Below, piece by piece: positions 38,168-47,615 of a DNA stretch of 64,000 nucleotides. Every line of letters begins with the position of its first letter. The stretch's first letter is position 1. A model generated the notes under the pieces. That model had not been told where the DNA came from. It saw nothing but the letters and a program-made list of their open reading frames with translations, and searched no databases. The stretch is from Candidatus Nitrospira nitrosa. Lineage in GTDB: Bacteria; Nitrospirota; Nitrospiria; Nitrospirales; Nitrospiraceae. The stretch lies in contig NZ_CZQA01000001.1 of NCBI RefSeq assembly GCF_001458735.1, positions 248,001-312,000 on the forward strand, given 5' to 3'. The translations under genes and the position numbers were made by a program.

Positions 38168-38266
38168 GGTTACCTCCAACCAGAGTGAAGCACAGATCAG
38201 TGACTGAGGGAAACCCTCGAACTTAATGAGTCCTGAGCCTAGGGCCTTGCTGGCCTCGCGCATTCT

Positions 38267-38715
38267 ATGCCAGCAAAACCTTTCTTCTTTGTGTAGGGGC
38301 TGCTCCGTTGGTCTGGGCCATCATGGCATGGGTCGTTCCCGTTCGTTCAACCTCCATGGCCCAAGTATGACCGTTGGGCTTTGCCTCAGTGGTCCTATGG
38401 TATCCGCTATGGGAAGAGCCGCTATTTCGAGGATTGTTGCAAGGCGAACTCATAGAGCGTGGTTGGACACGATGCTGGGTCTATGGTTTGAGCAGCGCGA
38501 ATATTGCGGTTTCTCTCTTGTTTACAGTCTTTCACCTCTGGAGCCATAGCCCAATCTGGGCTGCCCTGGTATTCTTCCCCTCACTGGTCTTTGGCTATCT
38601 TCGTGATCAGTTCAATTCCACGGTACCATCAAGTTTGATGCACATGTGGTACAACGGCGGGTATTTTTTCTTGATCGATTCCTCGCAGCTTCCCACACAG
38701 TCCGACCTCCAGTAA
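38267..38715 (+). pseudogene. decayed CPBP/MrtJ-like intramembrane protease gene
   Basis: From 38374 the frame encodes a glutamic-type intramembrane protease core: WEEPLFRGLLQGEL (Glu-Glu and Arg), SLLFTVFHLWSH (His) and HMWYNGGYF (His/Asn), with the PSLVFGYLRD element typical of the small JDVT-CTERM protease MrtJ. Upstream, the protein-like sequence GAAPLVWAIMAWVVPV is in the same frame but separated by a TGA at 38368-38370, and a plausible ATG at 38267 (MPAKPFFF) is in another frame. At least two lesions are therefore needed to make a full gene. The IS5 insertion ends 28 bp before the ATG and may have removed the promoter. A short functional form from TTG 38374 is less likely. Confidence 0.6.
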
Positions 38716-39038
38716 AAGTTCCCCGCCGCAACATGCAGGAAATAAATAGACCGAAACCAGCCCGGTGTGGACCCGAGCAATCTCGAGGCACATGACGATG
38801 CCGATCAATGAGGTAAGTTGCCGGCTTCGATTACACGTGATGTGGTCCAGTAATCTCTGAAGCAGATACCGCGTGGCTCCATGCGCACGAAAGACTTCGG
38901 TTATTCGTTGGCATGGACGATCTAGGACTGGATAGCTGGCAGGCACGCCACAATCGCCTCTCAAGGCGAATTTGGAGCCCGCAAGAGTCTTCAAAATCAA
39001 GCGGACTAAAAGGAGGAGGGATCTATAAAGTTGGATGG
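38716..39038. other. 323 bp between the protease pseudogene and trpA
   Basis: No gene is supported. A minus-strand frame (about 38629-39000) is open but shows no recognisable family and overlaps the protease remnant. No terminator hairpin with a T-run was found after trpA. The stretch may be debris of an older insertion. Confidence 0.4.
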
Positions 39039-39842
39039 TTAGCCGACGGCCATCGCCGCTTTCAACGATTGCACGAACTCGGCAACATGCTTGACCATAC
39101 CAGGATCTTGTTGATGCGCGGCAATCTGTTTCACGATTGCACTCCCGACGATCACCCCATCAGCCATTTTCGAGACCCGCGCGGCATCCTCCGGTGTCGC
39201 CACACCAAACCCCACGGCAACGGGAGCTGTGGAAACCTTTCGCAGTTTCTCGATATTCTGCTGGATGTCTGTCGCATTGCTCAGTTTTGCCCCAGTGATG
39301 CCTGTCAGTGAAACATAGTAGACAAACCCGTGCGACTCCTTGGCCACCAGTTTCCGTCGATCGGTCGTGCTGGTCGGAGCAAGCAAGAAGATCAGTGGCA
39401 GCCCCACCGCATCTGCCGGACCCTTGAGCGGCCCCGCTTCGTCCGGCGGCATATCGGGGACGATCAATCCATCCACTCCAGCGGCATTTGCCGCTTTGCA
39501 AAATTCTCCACAGCCCATGGCATGGATGGAGTTGTAATACAGCATGAGGATAATCGGAATCTCTGTGCGCTGCCTGAGCAAGGTGACTGACGCAAGGATA
39601 CGGCGAAGCGATGTGCCGCTTTTCAAGGCCCGTTCCGCCGCTTGCTGAATCACTGGCCCATCGGCAATGGGATCTGAAAACGGCACACCAAGCTCGATGA
39701 TATCGGCGCCGGCCTGCTCCAACGCCACAACCAGCTGCTCAGTTTCAGGAAGTCCTGGATCTCCAGCCATGAGATAGGCGATGAGGGCTTTCTCTTTGCT
39801 CTGACGGAGACGTGAAAACGTGCTGTCCAATCGCCCGCTCAT
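39039..39842 (-). CDS. trpA: tryptophan synthase alpha chain
   Basis: A 267-residue TIM-barrel subunit that cleaves indole-3-glycerol phosphate to indole and glyceraldehyde 3-phosphate and passes indole to TrpB. Recognised by the catalytic Glu in [19 protein letters not shown], the Asp in [16 protein letters not shown], and the phosphate-binding [10 protein letters not shown] and GVIVGSAIV. Its ATG overlaps the trpB stop (ATGA). It is the last gene of the trpEGDCFBA set. The length matches E. coli TrpA (268). Confidence 0.96.
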   Translation of the reverse strand: MSGRLDSTFSRLRQSKEKALIAYLMAGDPGLPETEQLVVALEQAGADIIELGVPFSDPIADGPVIQQAAERALKSGTSLRRILASVTLLRQRTEIPIILMLYYNSIHAMGCGEFCKAANAAGVDGLIVPDMPPDEAGPLKGPADAVGLPLIFLLAPTSTTDRRKLVAKESHGFVYYVSLTGITGAKLSNATDIQQNIEKLRKVSTAPVAVGFGVATPEDAARVSKMADGVIVGSAIVKQIAAHQQDPGMVKHVAEFVQSLKAAMAVG

Positions 39843-41032
39843 AGTGTGACTCCTCGCATCCTGGCCACTTGCTGGACGTCTTTATCCCCACGCCCTGAAA
39901 GATTCGCGATAATAAGTTGTGACTTCTTGAGCGTGGGCGCCAACTTGACCACATGGGCGATCGCATGGGCACTCTCCAACGCGGGAACGATGCCCTCTTC
40001 GCGGGCCAAGAGATCAAACGCCGCCATCGCTTCACTATCCGTCGCGTAGGTATAGTCGATCCGACCCAGATCGTGATAAAGGCTATGCTCCGGCCCAACC
40101 GCGGCATAGTCCAAACCCGCCGAAACGGAATGGGTCAAATTGATCTGTCCATTTTCATCTTGAAGCAGATACGTCATCGTGCCCTGTAGGACTCCCGGCT
40201 TTCCACCGGAGAATCGGGCCGCATGTTTTCCGCTCGTGATTCCGGTTCCCCCGGCCTCGACCCCGACCATCTTGACCTTGGGGTCTTTCAAAAAGGCATG
40301 GAAGAGCCCGATTGAATTGCTTCCGCCGCCGACGCAAGCCACAAGATAGTTCGGCAACTTGCCCTCTGCAGCCAAAATCTGCTTCCGTGCTTCCCGTCCG
40401 ATAATCGCCTGAAAATCGCGGATCATCATCGGATAGGGATGTGCCCCAAGCACCGAACCGAGAATGTAATGAGTGGTCCGTACATTCGTCGTCCAATCGC
40501 GCATCGCTTCGCTGATGGCATCTTTGAGTGTTCGGCTGCCGGCATCCACACCAGTCACCTTGGCCCCCAACAGGCGCATACGGAAAACGTTCAAGGCCTG
40601 CCGTTCCATGTCTTCCGTACCCATATAAATTTCGCACTCCAGCCCGAACATCGCTGCAGCCGTCGCTGTGGCCACGCCGTGTTGGCCCGCCCCGGTTTCA
40701 GCGATCACGCGAGGCTTCTTCATGCGGACCGCAAGCAACGCTTGTCCGATCGCATTATTAATCTTATGGGCGCCCGTGTGACACAGGTCCTCCCGTTTCA
40801 GATAAATCTTGGCACCACCTAGTCTCTTGGTCAGCCGATCGGCGCGATACAGGCTGGTCGGGCGCCCGACATATTGCTTGAGGTAATAAGCTAAGTCCGC
40901 TTGAAAACGGCGGTCTTTTTTGACCTTGGCATACTCCTCTTCCAGCTCAAGCAGGGCCGGCATGAGGGTTTCAGGCACATACCGCCCGCCATAGGGTCCA
41001 AAGCGGCCACGGTTATCGGGAAGCGTCGGCAT
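39839..41032 (-). CDS. trpB: tryptophan synthase beta chain
   Basis: A 397-residue PLP enzyme condensing indole with serine to tryptophan. Lys90 in [19 protein letters not shown] holds the cofactor; the catalytic Glu lies in [14 protein letters not shown] and the phosphate-binding GGGSNSIG is present. The protein is the standard TrpB1 type. The gene lies 48 bp after trpF and is coupled to trpA through a 4-bp overlap. The N-terminus [17 protein letters not shown] is canonical, so the start is certain. Confidence 0.97.
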   Translation of the reverse strand: MPTLPDNRGRFGPYGGRYVPETLMPALLELEEEYAKVKKDRRFQADLAYYLKQYVGRPTSLYRADRLTKRLGGAKIYLKREDLCHTGAHKINNAIGQALLAVRMKKPRVIAETGAGQHGVATATAAAMFGLECEIYMGTEDMERQALNVFRMRLLGAKVTGVDAGSRTLKDAISEAMRDWTTNVRTTHYILGSVLGAHPYPMMIRDFQAIIGREARKQILAAEGKLPNYLVACVGGGSNSIGLFHAFLKDPKVKMVGVEAGGTGITSGKHAARFSGGKPGVLQGTMTYLLQDENGQINLTHSVSAGLDYAAVGPEHSLYHDLGRIDYTYATDSEAMAAFDLLAREEGIVPALESAHAIAHVVKLAPTLKKSQLIIANLSGRGDKDVQQVARMRGVTL

Positions 41033-41080
41033 GGAATCAGATCCTCCTTACGGACATTTCGAGCAGTATAACGATGGTAA

Positions 41081-41710
41081 TTAGACGGCCACAAGTCTGG
41101 CGGCTTCGATAAACGCCTTTACCTTATCGTGGTCTTTTTTTCCAGGGCTCAGCTCCACCCCACTGCTGACATCCACACCATAGGGACGAACGTGCGAAAT
41201 AGCCTCAGCAACGTTCACTGGAGTCAGCCCACCAGCCAGAACGACCGACGTGGATCGGGCCGCTTCCTGTGCCAACGTCCAATCCACGGTTTGACCCGTA
41301 CCCCCATAGGCCTGATTGGAAAAGGCATCGATCAGCACCCCTCGCACATTGGCCCGGCCTTGGAATTCCGCTAACGCAAGAAAGGTCCCCCGATCTTTGA
41401 GACGAAGGGCTTTCAGTACGGGACGTCCAAGATCCTGACAATACGATGCGGTTTCATCTCCATGTAGCTGTGCCAGTGCCAGTCCACAGTCATCCAGAAG
41501 CGACCGAACCAGGCCAGGTTCTTCATTCACAAAAACACCCACCGGCAGCACAAACGGCGGAAGCCCGGCCACGATACGTTTCACCATGGCCGGTTCCACA
41601 AAACGAGGACTGTTTCGATACAGCACAAAACCCAGGGCATCCGCACCGGCTGCTACGGCAACCTTCGCATCCCCCACATTTGTAATGCCGCAAATCTTAA
41701 TCTTTACCAT
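41081..41710 (-). CDS. trpF: phosphoribosylanthranilate isomerase
   Basis: A 209-residue TIM-barrel enzyme performing the Amadori rearrangement in tryptophan synthesis. The catalytic Cys is in KICGITNVGDA and the general-acid Asp in GVLIDAFS; GLTPVNVAEAI and VDVSSGVELSPGKKDHDKV complete the phosphate site. Separate trpF and trpC genes, rather than the E. coli TrpCF fusion, are present here. Spacing is 14 bp after trpC and 48 bp before trpB. Confidence 0.96.
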   Translation of the reverse strand: MVKIKICGITNVGDAKVAVAAGADALGFVLYRNSPRFVEPAMVKRIVAGLPPFVLPVGVFVNEEPGLVRSLLDDCGLALAQLHGDETASYCQDLGRPVLKALRLKDRGTFLALAEFQGRANVRGVLIDAFSNQAYGGTGQTVDWTLAQEAARSTSVVLAGGLTPVNVAEAISHVRPYGVDVSSGVELSPGKKDHDKVKAFIEAARLVAV

Positions 41711-41724
41711 CGTAACATCATCAC

Positions 41725-42552
41725 CTACGCAGGCTGGGCACTCTGCGCTGTGGTTCCGAGCAATTCGCGAACCTTATCCGCCGTGTTGTCCGCACGAATG
41801 AGCGACTCTCCGATCAGCATCGCGTGAATACCGGCCTCATTCAACCTGACGACATCCGCCCGTTTGTGAATCCCACTCTCGCTGATGATCAGTTTGTCCG
41901 ATGGAATCCGTTTTGCCAGGCGAAACGTCACACTGAGGTCGGTCGTGAACGTCTTCAAATCCCGGTTGTTGATCCCGATCATCCGTGCGGTCGGAACCCA
42001 CTCTAATACCGTATCCAACTCTCGCTCATGGTGCGTCTCAAACAGGCTATCCATCCCCAGTTCTGTGGCCAAGGCATGAAAGTCGATCAATTGCCGCTTC
42101 TCCAATGCCGCCACAATCAACAAAATGGCATCGGCGCCATGGGCCCGCGCCTCATAAAACTGGATGTCCCCGACCATAAACTCTTTATTGAGTGCTGGAA
42201 TGGGCAATGCTTGTTTAATCTCTTTCAGATACCGGAGGTCGCCCTGGAAAAAATCCTTGTCGGTCAGGACTGAAACGGCCGACGCGCCTTGTTCTCGATA
42301 GACCCGTGCCAGTCCCAGATGGTCAAACCTCTCCGCGAACTCTTCCCGCAAAAGCCCCAGACTCGGTGAGGCCTTTTTGACCTCAGCAATGAGCGAGGGA
42401 CTGGCGGAAGGTTTCGTCGCATCGAGTGTGACAGCGAACCCAAGGGTGGGAGGTGCGTCACGGATCGCTGCCTTGAGATCAGCCAGATAGGTACGGCTCT
42501 GCTTATGCCGTAGTTCTGCCTTTTTATGCTCCAGAATGCGATCGAGAATCAT
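41725..42552 (-). CDS. trpC: indole-3-glycerol phosphate synthase
   Basis: A 275-residue TIM-barrel enzyme closing the indole ring. Motifs: IAEVKKASPSLGLL with the catalytic Lys, LTDKDFFQGDLRYLKEI, PALNKEFMVG with another Lys, GINNRDLKTF, and ISESGIHKRADV. It begins 7 bp after trpD and ends 14 bp before trpF. The N-terminal MILDRILEHKKAELRHKQ is typical. No fusion to trpF. Confidence 0.96.
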   Translation of the reverse strand: MILDRILEHKKAELRHKQSRTYLADLKAAIRDAPPTLGFAVTLDATKPSASPSLIAEVKKASPSLGLLREEFAERFDHLGLARVYREQGASAVSVLTDKDFFQGDLRYLKEIKQALPIPALNKEFMVGDIQFYEARAHGADAILLIVAALEKRQLIDFHALATELGMDSLFETHHERELDTVLEWVPTARMIGINNRDLKTFTTDLSVTFRLAKRIPSDKLIISESGIHKRADVVRLNEAGIHAMLIGESLIRADNTADKVRELLGTTAQSAQPA

Positions 42553-42559
42553 TGTCCCA

Positions 42560-43573
42560 TCAGGCTTTCGTAGTCAATGCAATCAGTCGATCGAGTTTCT
42601 CAGCGGCGGCCCCGGAGTCGATGATCTGCTGAGCAAGGTGGAATCCGTCTTGTAGGGTTTTCGCTTTTTGGCCTACAACCATGGCGGGCGCCGCGTTGAG
42701 GCAAACGATGTCCCGCTTCGACCCTTTCCGGCCCTGCAAAATTTCTTTCACAATTCGCGCATTGTCATCCGGGGAACCACCGGCAAACTCTTTTCTATGG
42801 ACACGGGACAGACCGAATTCCTCCGGTGCGATAAAGTAGCTTGAGACAACCCCGCCTTTACCTTCGGAGACTTTTGTCCGGTCCGACAAGCTGATCTCAT
42901 CCAGTCCATCCATGCCGTGAATCACAAAGCAATGTTGCGCCCCCAGCTCCATCAGAACCCGTCCCAGGATTTCTGTCTTCTGTGCCTCATACACGCCAAG
43001 CACTTGGTGCGTTGCCCCGGCCGGATTGGTCAACGGCCCAAGCACATTCAACATGGTCCGGATGCCCATCTCCTGCCTCGGCCCGGCACAATGCTTCATC
43101 GCGCCGTGGTAATGCGGAGCGAACAAGAATCCGATACCGATTTCGTCGATGCAGTCGACCATGCGATTTGGTTCCAAATCGATCTTGACTCCCAGAGCGC
43201 TCAACACATCGGCACTTCCACTTCTGGAAGATACGGAACGATTGCCATGTTTCGCCACCGTGATGCCAGCCCCCGCCACGACGAATGCTGCCGTCGTGGA
43301 GATATTAAACGTATTCGCTCCATCGCCGCCGGTCCCACAGGTATCCACCACGATGGACGCCCCCACTCTGATACGAGCAGCCCGTGACCGCATTGCCCTG
43401 GCCGAGCCGACGATCTCATCGGCTGTTTCACCTTTTTGCCTGAGTCCCATCAAGTAGGCACCCATCTGTGCCGAAGTCGTCATCCCATCCATGATCTCAG
43501 ACATGACCGTCTCGGCCTCCTGCGCGGAGAGATCGATTCGGTCGGCTAGCTTGGCAAGTGCGTCTTTGACCAT
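42560..43573 (-). CDS. trpD: anthranilate phosphoribosyltransferase
   Basis: A 337-residue enzyme transferring phosphoribosyl from PRPP to anthranilate. The PRPP-binding glycine loop VDTCGTGGDGANTFNIST and the KHGNRSVSSRSGSADVL element are intact, as is the magnesium site DGLDEISL. The ATG at 43573 is used; a GTG two codons upstream is possible. It stands alone rather than fused to trpG. It lies 22 bp after trpG. Confidence 0.96.
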   Translation of the reverse strand: MVKDALAKLADRIDLSAQEAETVMSEIMDGMTTSAQMGAYLMGLRQKGETADEIVGSARAMRSRAARIRVGASIVVDTCGTGGDGANTFNISTTAAFVVAGAGITVAKHGNRSVSSRSGSADVLSALGVKIDLEPNRMVDCIDEIGIGFLFAPHYHGAMKHCAGPRQEMGIRTMLNVLGPLTNPAGATHQVLGVYEAQKTEILGRVLMELGAQHCFVIHGMDGLDEISLSDRTKVSEGKGGVVSSYFIAPEEFGLSRVHRKEFAGGSPDDNARIVKEILQGRKGSKRDIVCLNAAPAMVVGQKAKTLQDGFHLAQQIIDSGAAAEKLDRLIALTTKA

Positions 43574-43595
43574 GGTCACACAGCGGATGAACCGG

Positions 43596-44159
43596 CTAGA
43601 GCTTGAGGAAGTTGTTAAGGAGATCTTTCCCGACCCTGGTCAGAATCGATTCCGGATGGAACTGCACGCCTTCAACGGCGAGTGTTTTATGACGAAGCCC
43701 CATAATCTCACCCTCGGCAGTCTCGGCGGAAATCTCACAGCAGTCCGGCAGATTCGATCGGTTGACGATCAGCGAATGGTAGCGCGTCGCTTCGAATGGG
43801 TTGGGTAATGAGCGAAAGATCGTCTTGCCGTCGTGCTGGATCTGTGACGTCTTTCCATGCATCAGCCGAGATGCACGGATCACTTCCCCTCCATAGGCCA
43901 CGGCCATCGACTGATGCCCCAAACAGACGCCGAGAACAGGGATCTTGCCTCCAAATCGCCTGATCGCATCGACCGATATCCCTGCCTCCTTCGGCGTGCA
44001 GGGTCCGGGAGAAATCACCAGACGGTCCGGATGCAACTCCTCAATCTGATCGAGGGTGATCTTGTCATTTCGAATGACCTGGACATCCTCGCCTAACTCA
44101 CCCAGATATTGAACGAGGTTGTAGGTGAAGGAATCGTAGTTGTCGATGACGAGTAACAT
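43596..44159 (-). CDS. trpG: anthranilate synthase component II (glutamine amidotransferase)
   Basis: A 187-residue class I glutamine amidotransferase supplying ammonia to TrpE. The catalytic Cys is in [12 protein letters not shown] and the His-Glu pair in [11 protein letters not shown]; the oxyanion element SPGPCTP is present. Proteins of this type can also serve 4-amino-4-deoxychorismate synthase (PabA), and no separate pabA is seen in this window, so a shared role is possible. It sits between trpE and trpD in the operon. Confidence 0.95.
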   Translation of the reverse strand: MLLVIDNYDSFTYNLVQYLGELGEDVQVIRNDKITLDQIEELHPDRLVISPGPCTPKEAGISVDAIRRFGGKIPVLGVCLGHQSMAVAYGGEVIRASRLMHGKTSQIQHDGKTIFRSLPNPFEATRYHSLIVNRSNLPDCCEISAETAEGEIMGLRHKTLAVEGVQFHPESILTRVGKDLLNNFLKL

Positions 44160-44262
44160 AATTGCAATAAGCGCTTATGGCCGATGGCTGATGGCATAAG
44201 CGAGAGAACCGACCATCCGTTCTCTTGCTACCGGCCATATGCGATGTGCCATACGCACGTTC
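44160..44262 (-). repeat. hairpin-forming spacer between trpE and trpG
   Basis: This 103-bp gap is much longer than the others inside the operon and contains a perfect 8-bp inverted repeat (CGCTTATG / CATAAGCG, about 44169-44200) and reiterated GATGGC units. It may be a dispersed palindromic repeat or an mRNA processing site. No open frame of interest is present. Confidence 0.45.
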
Positions 44263-45759
44263 CTACTCCAGCCCCTGCTCCGCCAATTCAATGGCTTTCA
44301 TCATTGCCCGAGCCTTGTTACAAGTTTCTTCATACTCATGGACCGGATTGGAATCAGCCACGATACCGGCGCCGGCTTGGATAAAGGCCCGGTGACGTGA
44401 GACCACGACAGTACGAATATTGATGCACATATCCATGTTCCCAGAAAAGCTGATGTATCCGACCGCTCCGGCATAAGGACCGCGTTTCGTCGGCTCTAAT
44501 TCCTCGATGATTTCCATCGCCCGGATCTTCGGTGCTCCGGACACCGTGCCCGCCGGAAAACAGGCCTTTAGCACATCATAGACCGTCTTGTCTTTGCTCA
44601 ATTTTCCGGTGACATTCGACACGATATGCATGACATGGGAATACCGCTCGACATTCATCAAGGATTCGACACACACCGACCCCCGCTCGGAAACACGACC
44701 AATATCGTTCCGCCCCAAGTCCACCAGCATGATGTGTTCGGCCCGCTCCTTGGCGTCAGCCAACAGCCGTCGCTCGAGTTCCACATCTTCTTCGGCGGTC
44801 GCGCCACGTCTCCTGGTCCCCGCAATCGGTCTCAGCGCCGCGAGACCGTCCTCGCAACGCACAAGAATTTCCGGGGATGAGCCGACCAGTTCCACTCCCG
44901 CGATACGCAGGTAATACATATACGGCGATGGATTCACGACACGAAGCGCGCGATAAAGCTGAAAGGGCGGAGCCTGCAGATTGGCTTCCCACCGTTGTGA
45001 CAGAACGCACTGAAAGATATCTCCTGCTTTGATGTATTCTTTCGCCCGCGAGACCATTTTCTCAAAAGCCGCCTTGTTCATATTGGAGGTAAAGCGGAGC
45101 GGCGCCCGCCGACGTTGTGGCTTGATTCGGCGAAGCGGCCGACGAAGTCTGGCAATCATCTTTTCAATGCGGGTGGTCGCGTCTCGATAGGCTGTGCGAA
45201 TGTCCCGATCCGATCCGGACTTCACATGTGCATTGGCAACAACCTTTATCTTCTGTGACACGTTGTCGAAGATCAGCAGCGTCTCGGTCAGGAGAAAGGC
45301 GAACTGCGGAAGATTGAGATCGTCTTTTCGGCGAGAAGGAAGGTCCTCAAACGTCCTGACAATGTCGTAGCCGAGAAACCCCACGGCTCCGCCAACAAAG
45401 CGGGGCAACTCCGGCACGGTCACGGGACGATAGATCTCAAGAATTTCCCGCAGACGGTCCAAGGGAGCACCTTGGCTGGGGATACGACGAACACGACCGC
45501 CTTTCTTGACACATAAGTCCCCCCCGTCTTCGTAGATGACGAGCGGGGATCCGCTGCCGAGAAAAGAGTAGCGCGCCCATTTTTCCCCTCCTTGAATGCT
45601 TTCCAGCAAATAGGCAGAGGGGCCATGGTCGATCTTGGCAAAAGCCGATACAGGGGTATCCTGATCCGCCAGGATTTCGCGAAATAGAGGAATGAGATTG
45701 CCCTGTTTCGCGTAGGAACGAAACTCATCCAGGCTGAGCGAATAGATCACAGACCGCAC
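44263..45759 (-). CDS. trpE: anthranilate synthase component I
   Basis: A 498-residue chorismate-binding enzyme that makes anthranilate, the committed step to tryptophan. The C-terminal catalytic half shows AGDIFQCVLSQRWE, SPEILVRCEDG, PIAGTRRRG, MLVDLGRNDIGRVS and FPAGTVSGAPKIRAMEII. The N-terminal half carries the feedback-site element LLESIQGGEKWARYSFLG (LLES as in tryptophan-sensitive enzymes). Starts are GTG codons at 45759 or 45750. It lies 9 bp downstream of the LysM lipoprotein gene, which therefore probably leads the transcript. Confidence 0.96.
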   Translation of the reverse strand: MRSVIYSLSLDEFRSYAKQGNLIPLFREILADQDTPVSAFAKIDHGPSAYLLESIQGGEKWARYSFLGSGSPLVIYEDGGDLCVKKGGRVRRIPSQGAPLDRLREILEIYRPVTVPELPRFVGGAVGFLGYDIVRTFEDLPSRRKDDLNLPQFAFLLTETLLIFDNVSQKIKVVANAHVKSGSDRDIRTAYRDATTRIEKMIARLRRPLRRIKPQRRRAPLRFTSNMNKAAFEKMVSRAKEYIKAGDIFQCVLSQRWEANLQAPPFQLYRALRVVNPSPYMYYLRIAGVELVGSSPEILVRCEDGLAALRPIAGTRRRGATAEEDVELERRLLADAKERAEHIMLVDLGRNDIGRVSERGSVCVESLMNVERYSHVMHIVSNVTGKLSKDKTVYDVLKACFPAGTVSGAPKIRAMEIIEELEPTKRGPYAGAVGYISFSGNMDMCINIRTVVVSRHRAFIQAGAGIVADSNPVHEYEETCNKARAMMKAIELAEQGLE

Positions 45760-45768
45760 CTCGTCTCG

Positions 45769-46419
45769 CTACTCGCTTTCCACCATCATGAGCTTTTGGC
45801 CCACTTCGATGATATCATCGGGCAACTTGTTCATCTTCTTCACCTTCTCGATATCGAGACCATACCGGCGGCTAATGCCAAAGAGCGTCTCACCCGGCTT
45901 CACAACATGGACCGTCTGGCCGAGCTTCGGCATGGCATTGGTCGTACTTTGAGACGAAAAACTTTTGGCATCGCCACCACCAGATTCGGTCGGGACTACT
46001 TTTGTCGGTTCTTTGAATGGCTCAAGTTTCTTGGGTTTTCCCACGGCAGAAGGACTTTTCCGCTGCATATCTTCAAGCGCTTTTCGTTCGAGCACCGTGG
46101 CTTCCCTGATCGCTTCGGTCTCTTCCTGGAGACGGGCCATCTGCTCCCGCGCCATCTGTACTTGTGTCGACAGTTCACGATTTCTCGCCTCGAACTCGGC
46201 TAATTCCACCTTCGTCCGCTTCACTTCACTGTCCAGTTCAGCCGTACGCTTTTCCTCCTGGGCCAGGAGTCGCTGAAAGTTAAGGCTTCTCGCCTTTTCA
46301 GCATTGAACTTTTCTTCCAACACCACACACCCGCTCATCACCGTCCCTCCAAATAATAGGATTACGAAGAGAGCGGTCTTCCCCATTCGTGCACAGATTG
46401 GCTGCTCATCCCTCCGCAT
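45769..46419 (-). CDS. LysM-domain lipoprotein with coiled coil
   Basis: A 216-residue envelope protein. A signal peptide with lipobox VMSGC (Cys about 31), a long coiled coil (about 35-115, rich in Glu, Arg and Gln), a charged linker, and a C-terminal LysM peptidoglycan-binding domain (about 165-212: HVVKPGETLFGISRRYG). It is probably a lipid-anchored wall-binding protein. The ATG at 46419 has AAAGGAGG just upstream. It is followed after 9 bp by trpE, so it appears to be co-transcribed with the tryptophan genes although no functional link is known. Confidence 0.87.
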   Translation of the reverse strand: MRRDEQPICARMGKTALFVILLFGGTVMSGCVVLEEKFNAEKARSLNFQRLLAQEEKRTAELDSEVKRTKVELAEFEARNRELSTQVQMAREQMARLQEETEAIREATVLERKALEDMQRKSPSAVGKPKKLEPFKEPTKVVPTESGGGDAKSFSSQSTTNAMPKLGQTVHVVKPGETLFGISRRYGLDIEKVKKMNKLPDDIIEVGQKLMMVESE

Positions 46420-46598
46420 ACACCCTCCTTTTGCCCGGCCGTCACCGATTACCGAGGACGAAGAGACGCTTAGAATAGTGGGCACTGGTGCGAAAGTCAA
46501 AGAGAGCAGCCCCGATAATCATCTCGAAGGCTCCTCTCTTGAAGAGTAGAGTCGTTGCTAACGCGACGGGCTCATCCACTTTAACCGAGGAGGTTGCG

Positions 46599-47615
46599 AT
46601 GATGTGTTATGCGGGCATTGATCTCCATGCCACGAATAGTGTGCTGGTCGTGATTGATGAAGCGGATCGAGTGCTGTATCAGAAACGCCTCCGCAATGAC
46701 CTGGCCGTGATCTTCACGGCCTTAACACCGTATCAGACCACGCTGCAGGGCGTGGTCGTTGAGTCCACCTATAATTGGTACTGGTTAGTCGACGGGCTCA
46801 TGGAAGCAGGGTACCGGGTCCACCTCGCTCATGCACCAGCCCTGCCGCAGTATAGTGGGCTCAAGCATGTTGACGATCAACACGATGCGCAGTGGTTAGC
46901 CCATTTACTCCGGCTAGGTTTGCTCCCTACCGGGTACATTTACCCCAAAGCGGAACGGGCCGTGCGGGACTTGTTGCGGAAGCGCAGTCAGTTGGTTCGG
47001 CACAAGACCATGGTCGTGCTGAGCCTACAAAGCCTGCTGACACGACTGACTGGCAATCGGCTCTCCCTCCCTCGGCTTCGACAGCTCACCCCAGAGGGCA
47101 TTCAGGCACTTGTGCCATTTCCCGAACATGTGCAATCGGTCAGCAGTTCGTTGGCTGTGCTGCAATGTCTGGAGCACGAGATTCACACGATTGAGGGCAC
47201 GGTTCGGGAAGCGGGGCGGACTCAGCCGGGCTATGTGCTCTTACAGACCGTCCCCGGAATCGGGCCGATCTTGGCGGGCACCATTCTCCTGGAAGCCGGT
47301 GACCTGCGGCGGTTTGCGACCGTGGGACACTTCGCCTCCTACTGTCGCTGTGTCGGCAGCGAACATGTGAGTAACGGCAAACGCAAAGGGGCTGGCAACA
47401 CGAAGAACGGCAACAAGTATTTAAGCTGGGCGTTCATCGAGGCGGCGCACTTCGCCATTCGCTATGAGGCCGTGATTCGCACGTATTATCAGCGCAAGCA
47501 GGCACGGACGCATCCCCTTGTGGCGCTGAAGGCCGTGGCCCATAAATTGGCGCGGGCCTGCTATCACATGCTCCGTGCGCAGGTGCCATTCGATCTGTCC
47601 CGCGCTTTTGGCTAG
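46599..47615 (+). CDS. IS110/IS1111 family DEDD transposase
   Basis: A 338-residue recombinase. The N-terminal RuvC-like DEDD domain supplies Asp in CYAGIDLHATNSVLVVID, Glu in GVVVESTYNWYWLV and the Asp pair in HVDDQHDAQWLAHLL; the C-terminal transposase_20 domain has QTVPGIGPILAGTILLEAGD and the conserved Ser region HVSNGKRKGAGN. GAGGAGG precedes the ATG pair at 46599/46602; the open frame extending to 46488 has no such site and is not used. These enzymes are guided by an element-encoded RNA. The gene appears intact. Confidence 0.93.
   Translation: MMCYAGIDLHATNSVLVVIDEADRVLYQKRLRNDLAVIFTALTPYQTTLQGVVVESTYNWYWLVDGLMEAGYRVHLAHAPALPQYSGLKHVDDQHDAQWLAHLLRLGLLPTGYIYPKAERAVRDLLRKRSQLVRHKTMVVLSLQSLLTRLTGNRLSLPRLRQLTPEGIQALVPFPEHVQSVSSSLAVLQCLEHEIHTIEGTVREAGRTQPGYVLLQTVPGIGPILAGTILLEAGDLRRFATVGHFASYCRCVGSEHVSNGKRKGAGNTKNGNKYLSWAFIEAAHFAIRYEAVIRTYYQRKQARTHPLVALKAVAHKLARACYHMLRAQVPFDLSRAFG

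Larger units (their letters stand above)
37398..38238 (-). mobile_element. complete IS5-family insertion sequence
   Basis: The 841-bp element is bounded by perfect 14-bp terminal inverted repeats (GCTCAGGACTCATT at 37398-37411 and its complement at 38225-38238) and flanked on both sides by CTAG (37394-37397 and 38239-38242), the 4-bp YTAR-type target duplication of IS5-like elements. Size, two overlapping transposase frames and ends agree with IS5 family members such as the IS427 group. The intact repeats and duplication point to a recent insertion. Confidence 0.93.

Noticed and set aside
38629-39000. Minus-strand gene of 123 codons
   Set aside because: No family resemblance, overlap with the protease remnant, and no good ribosome binding site.
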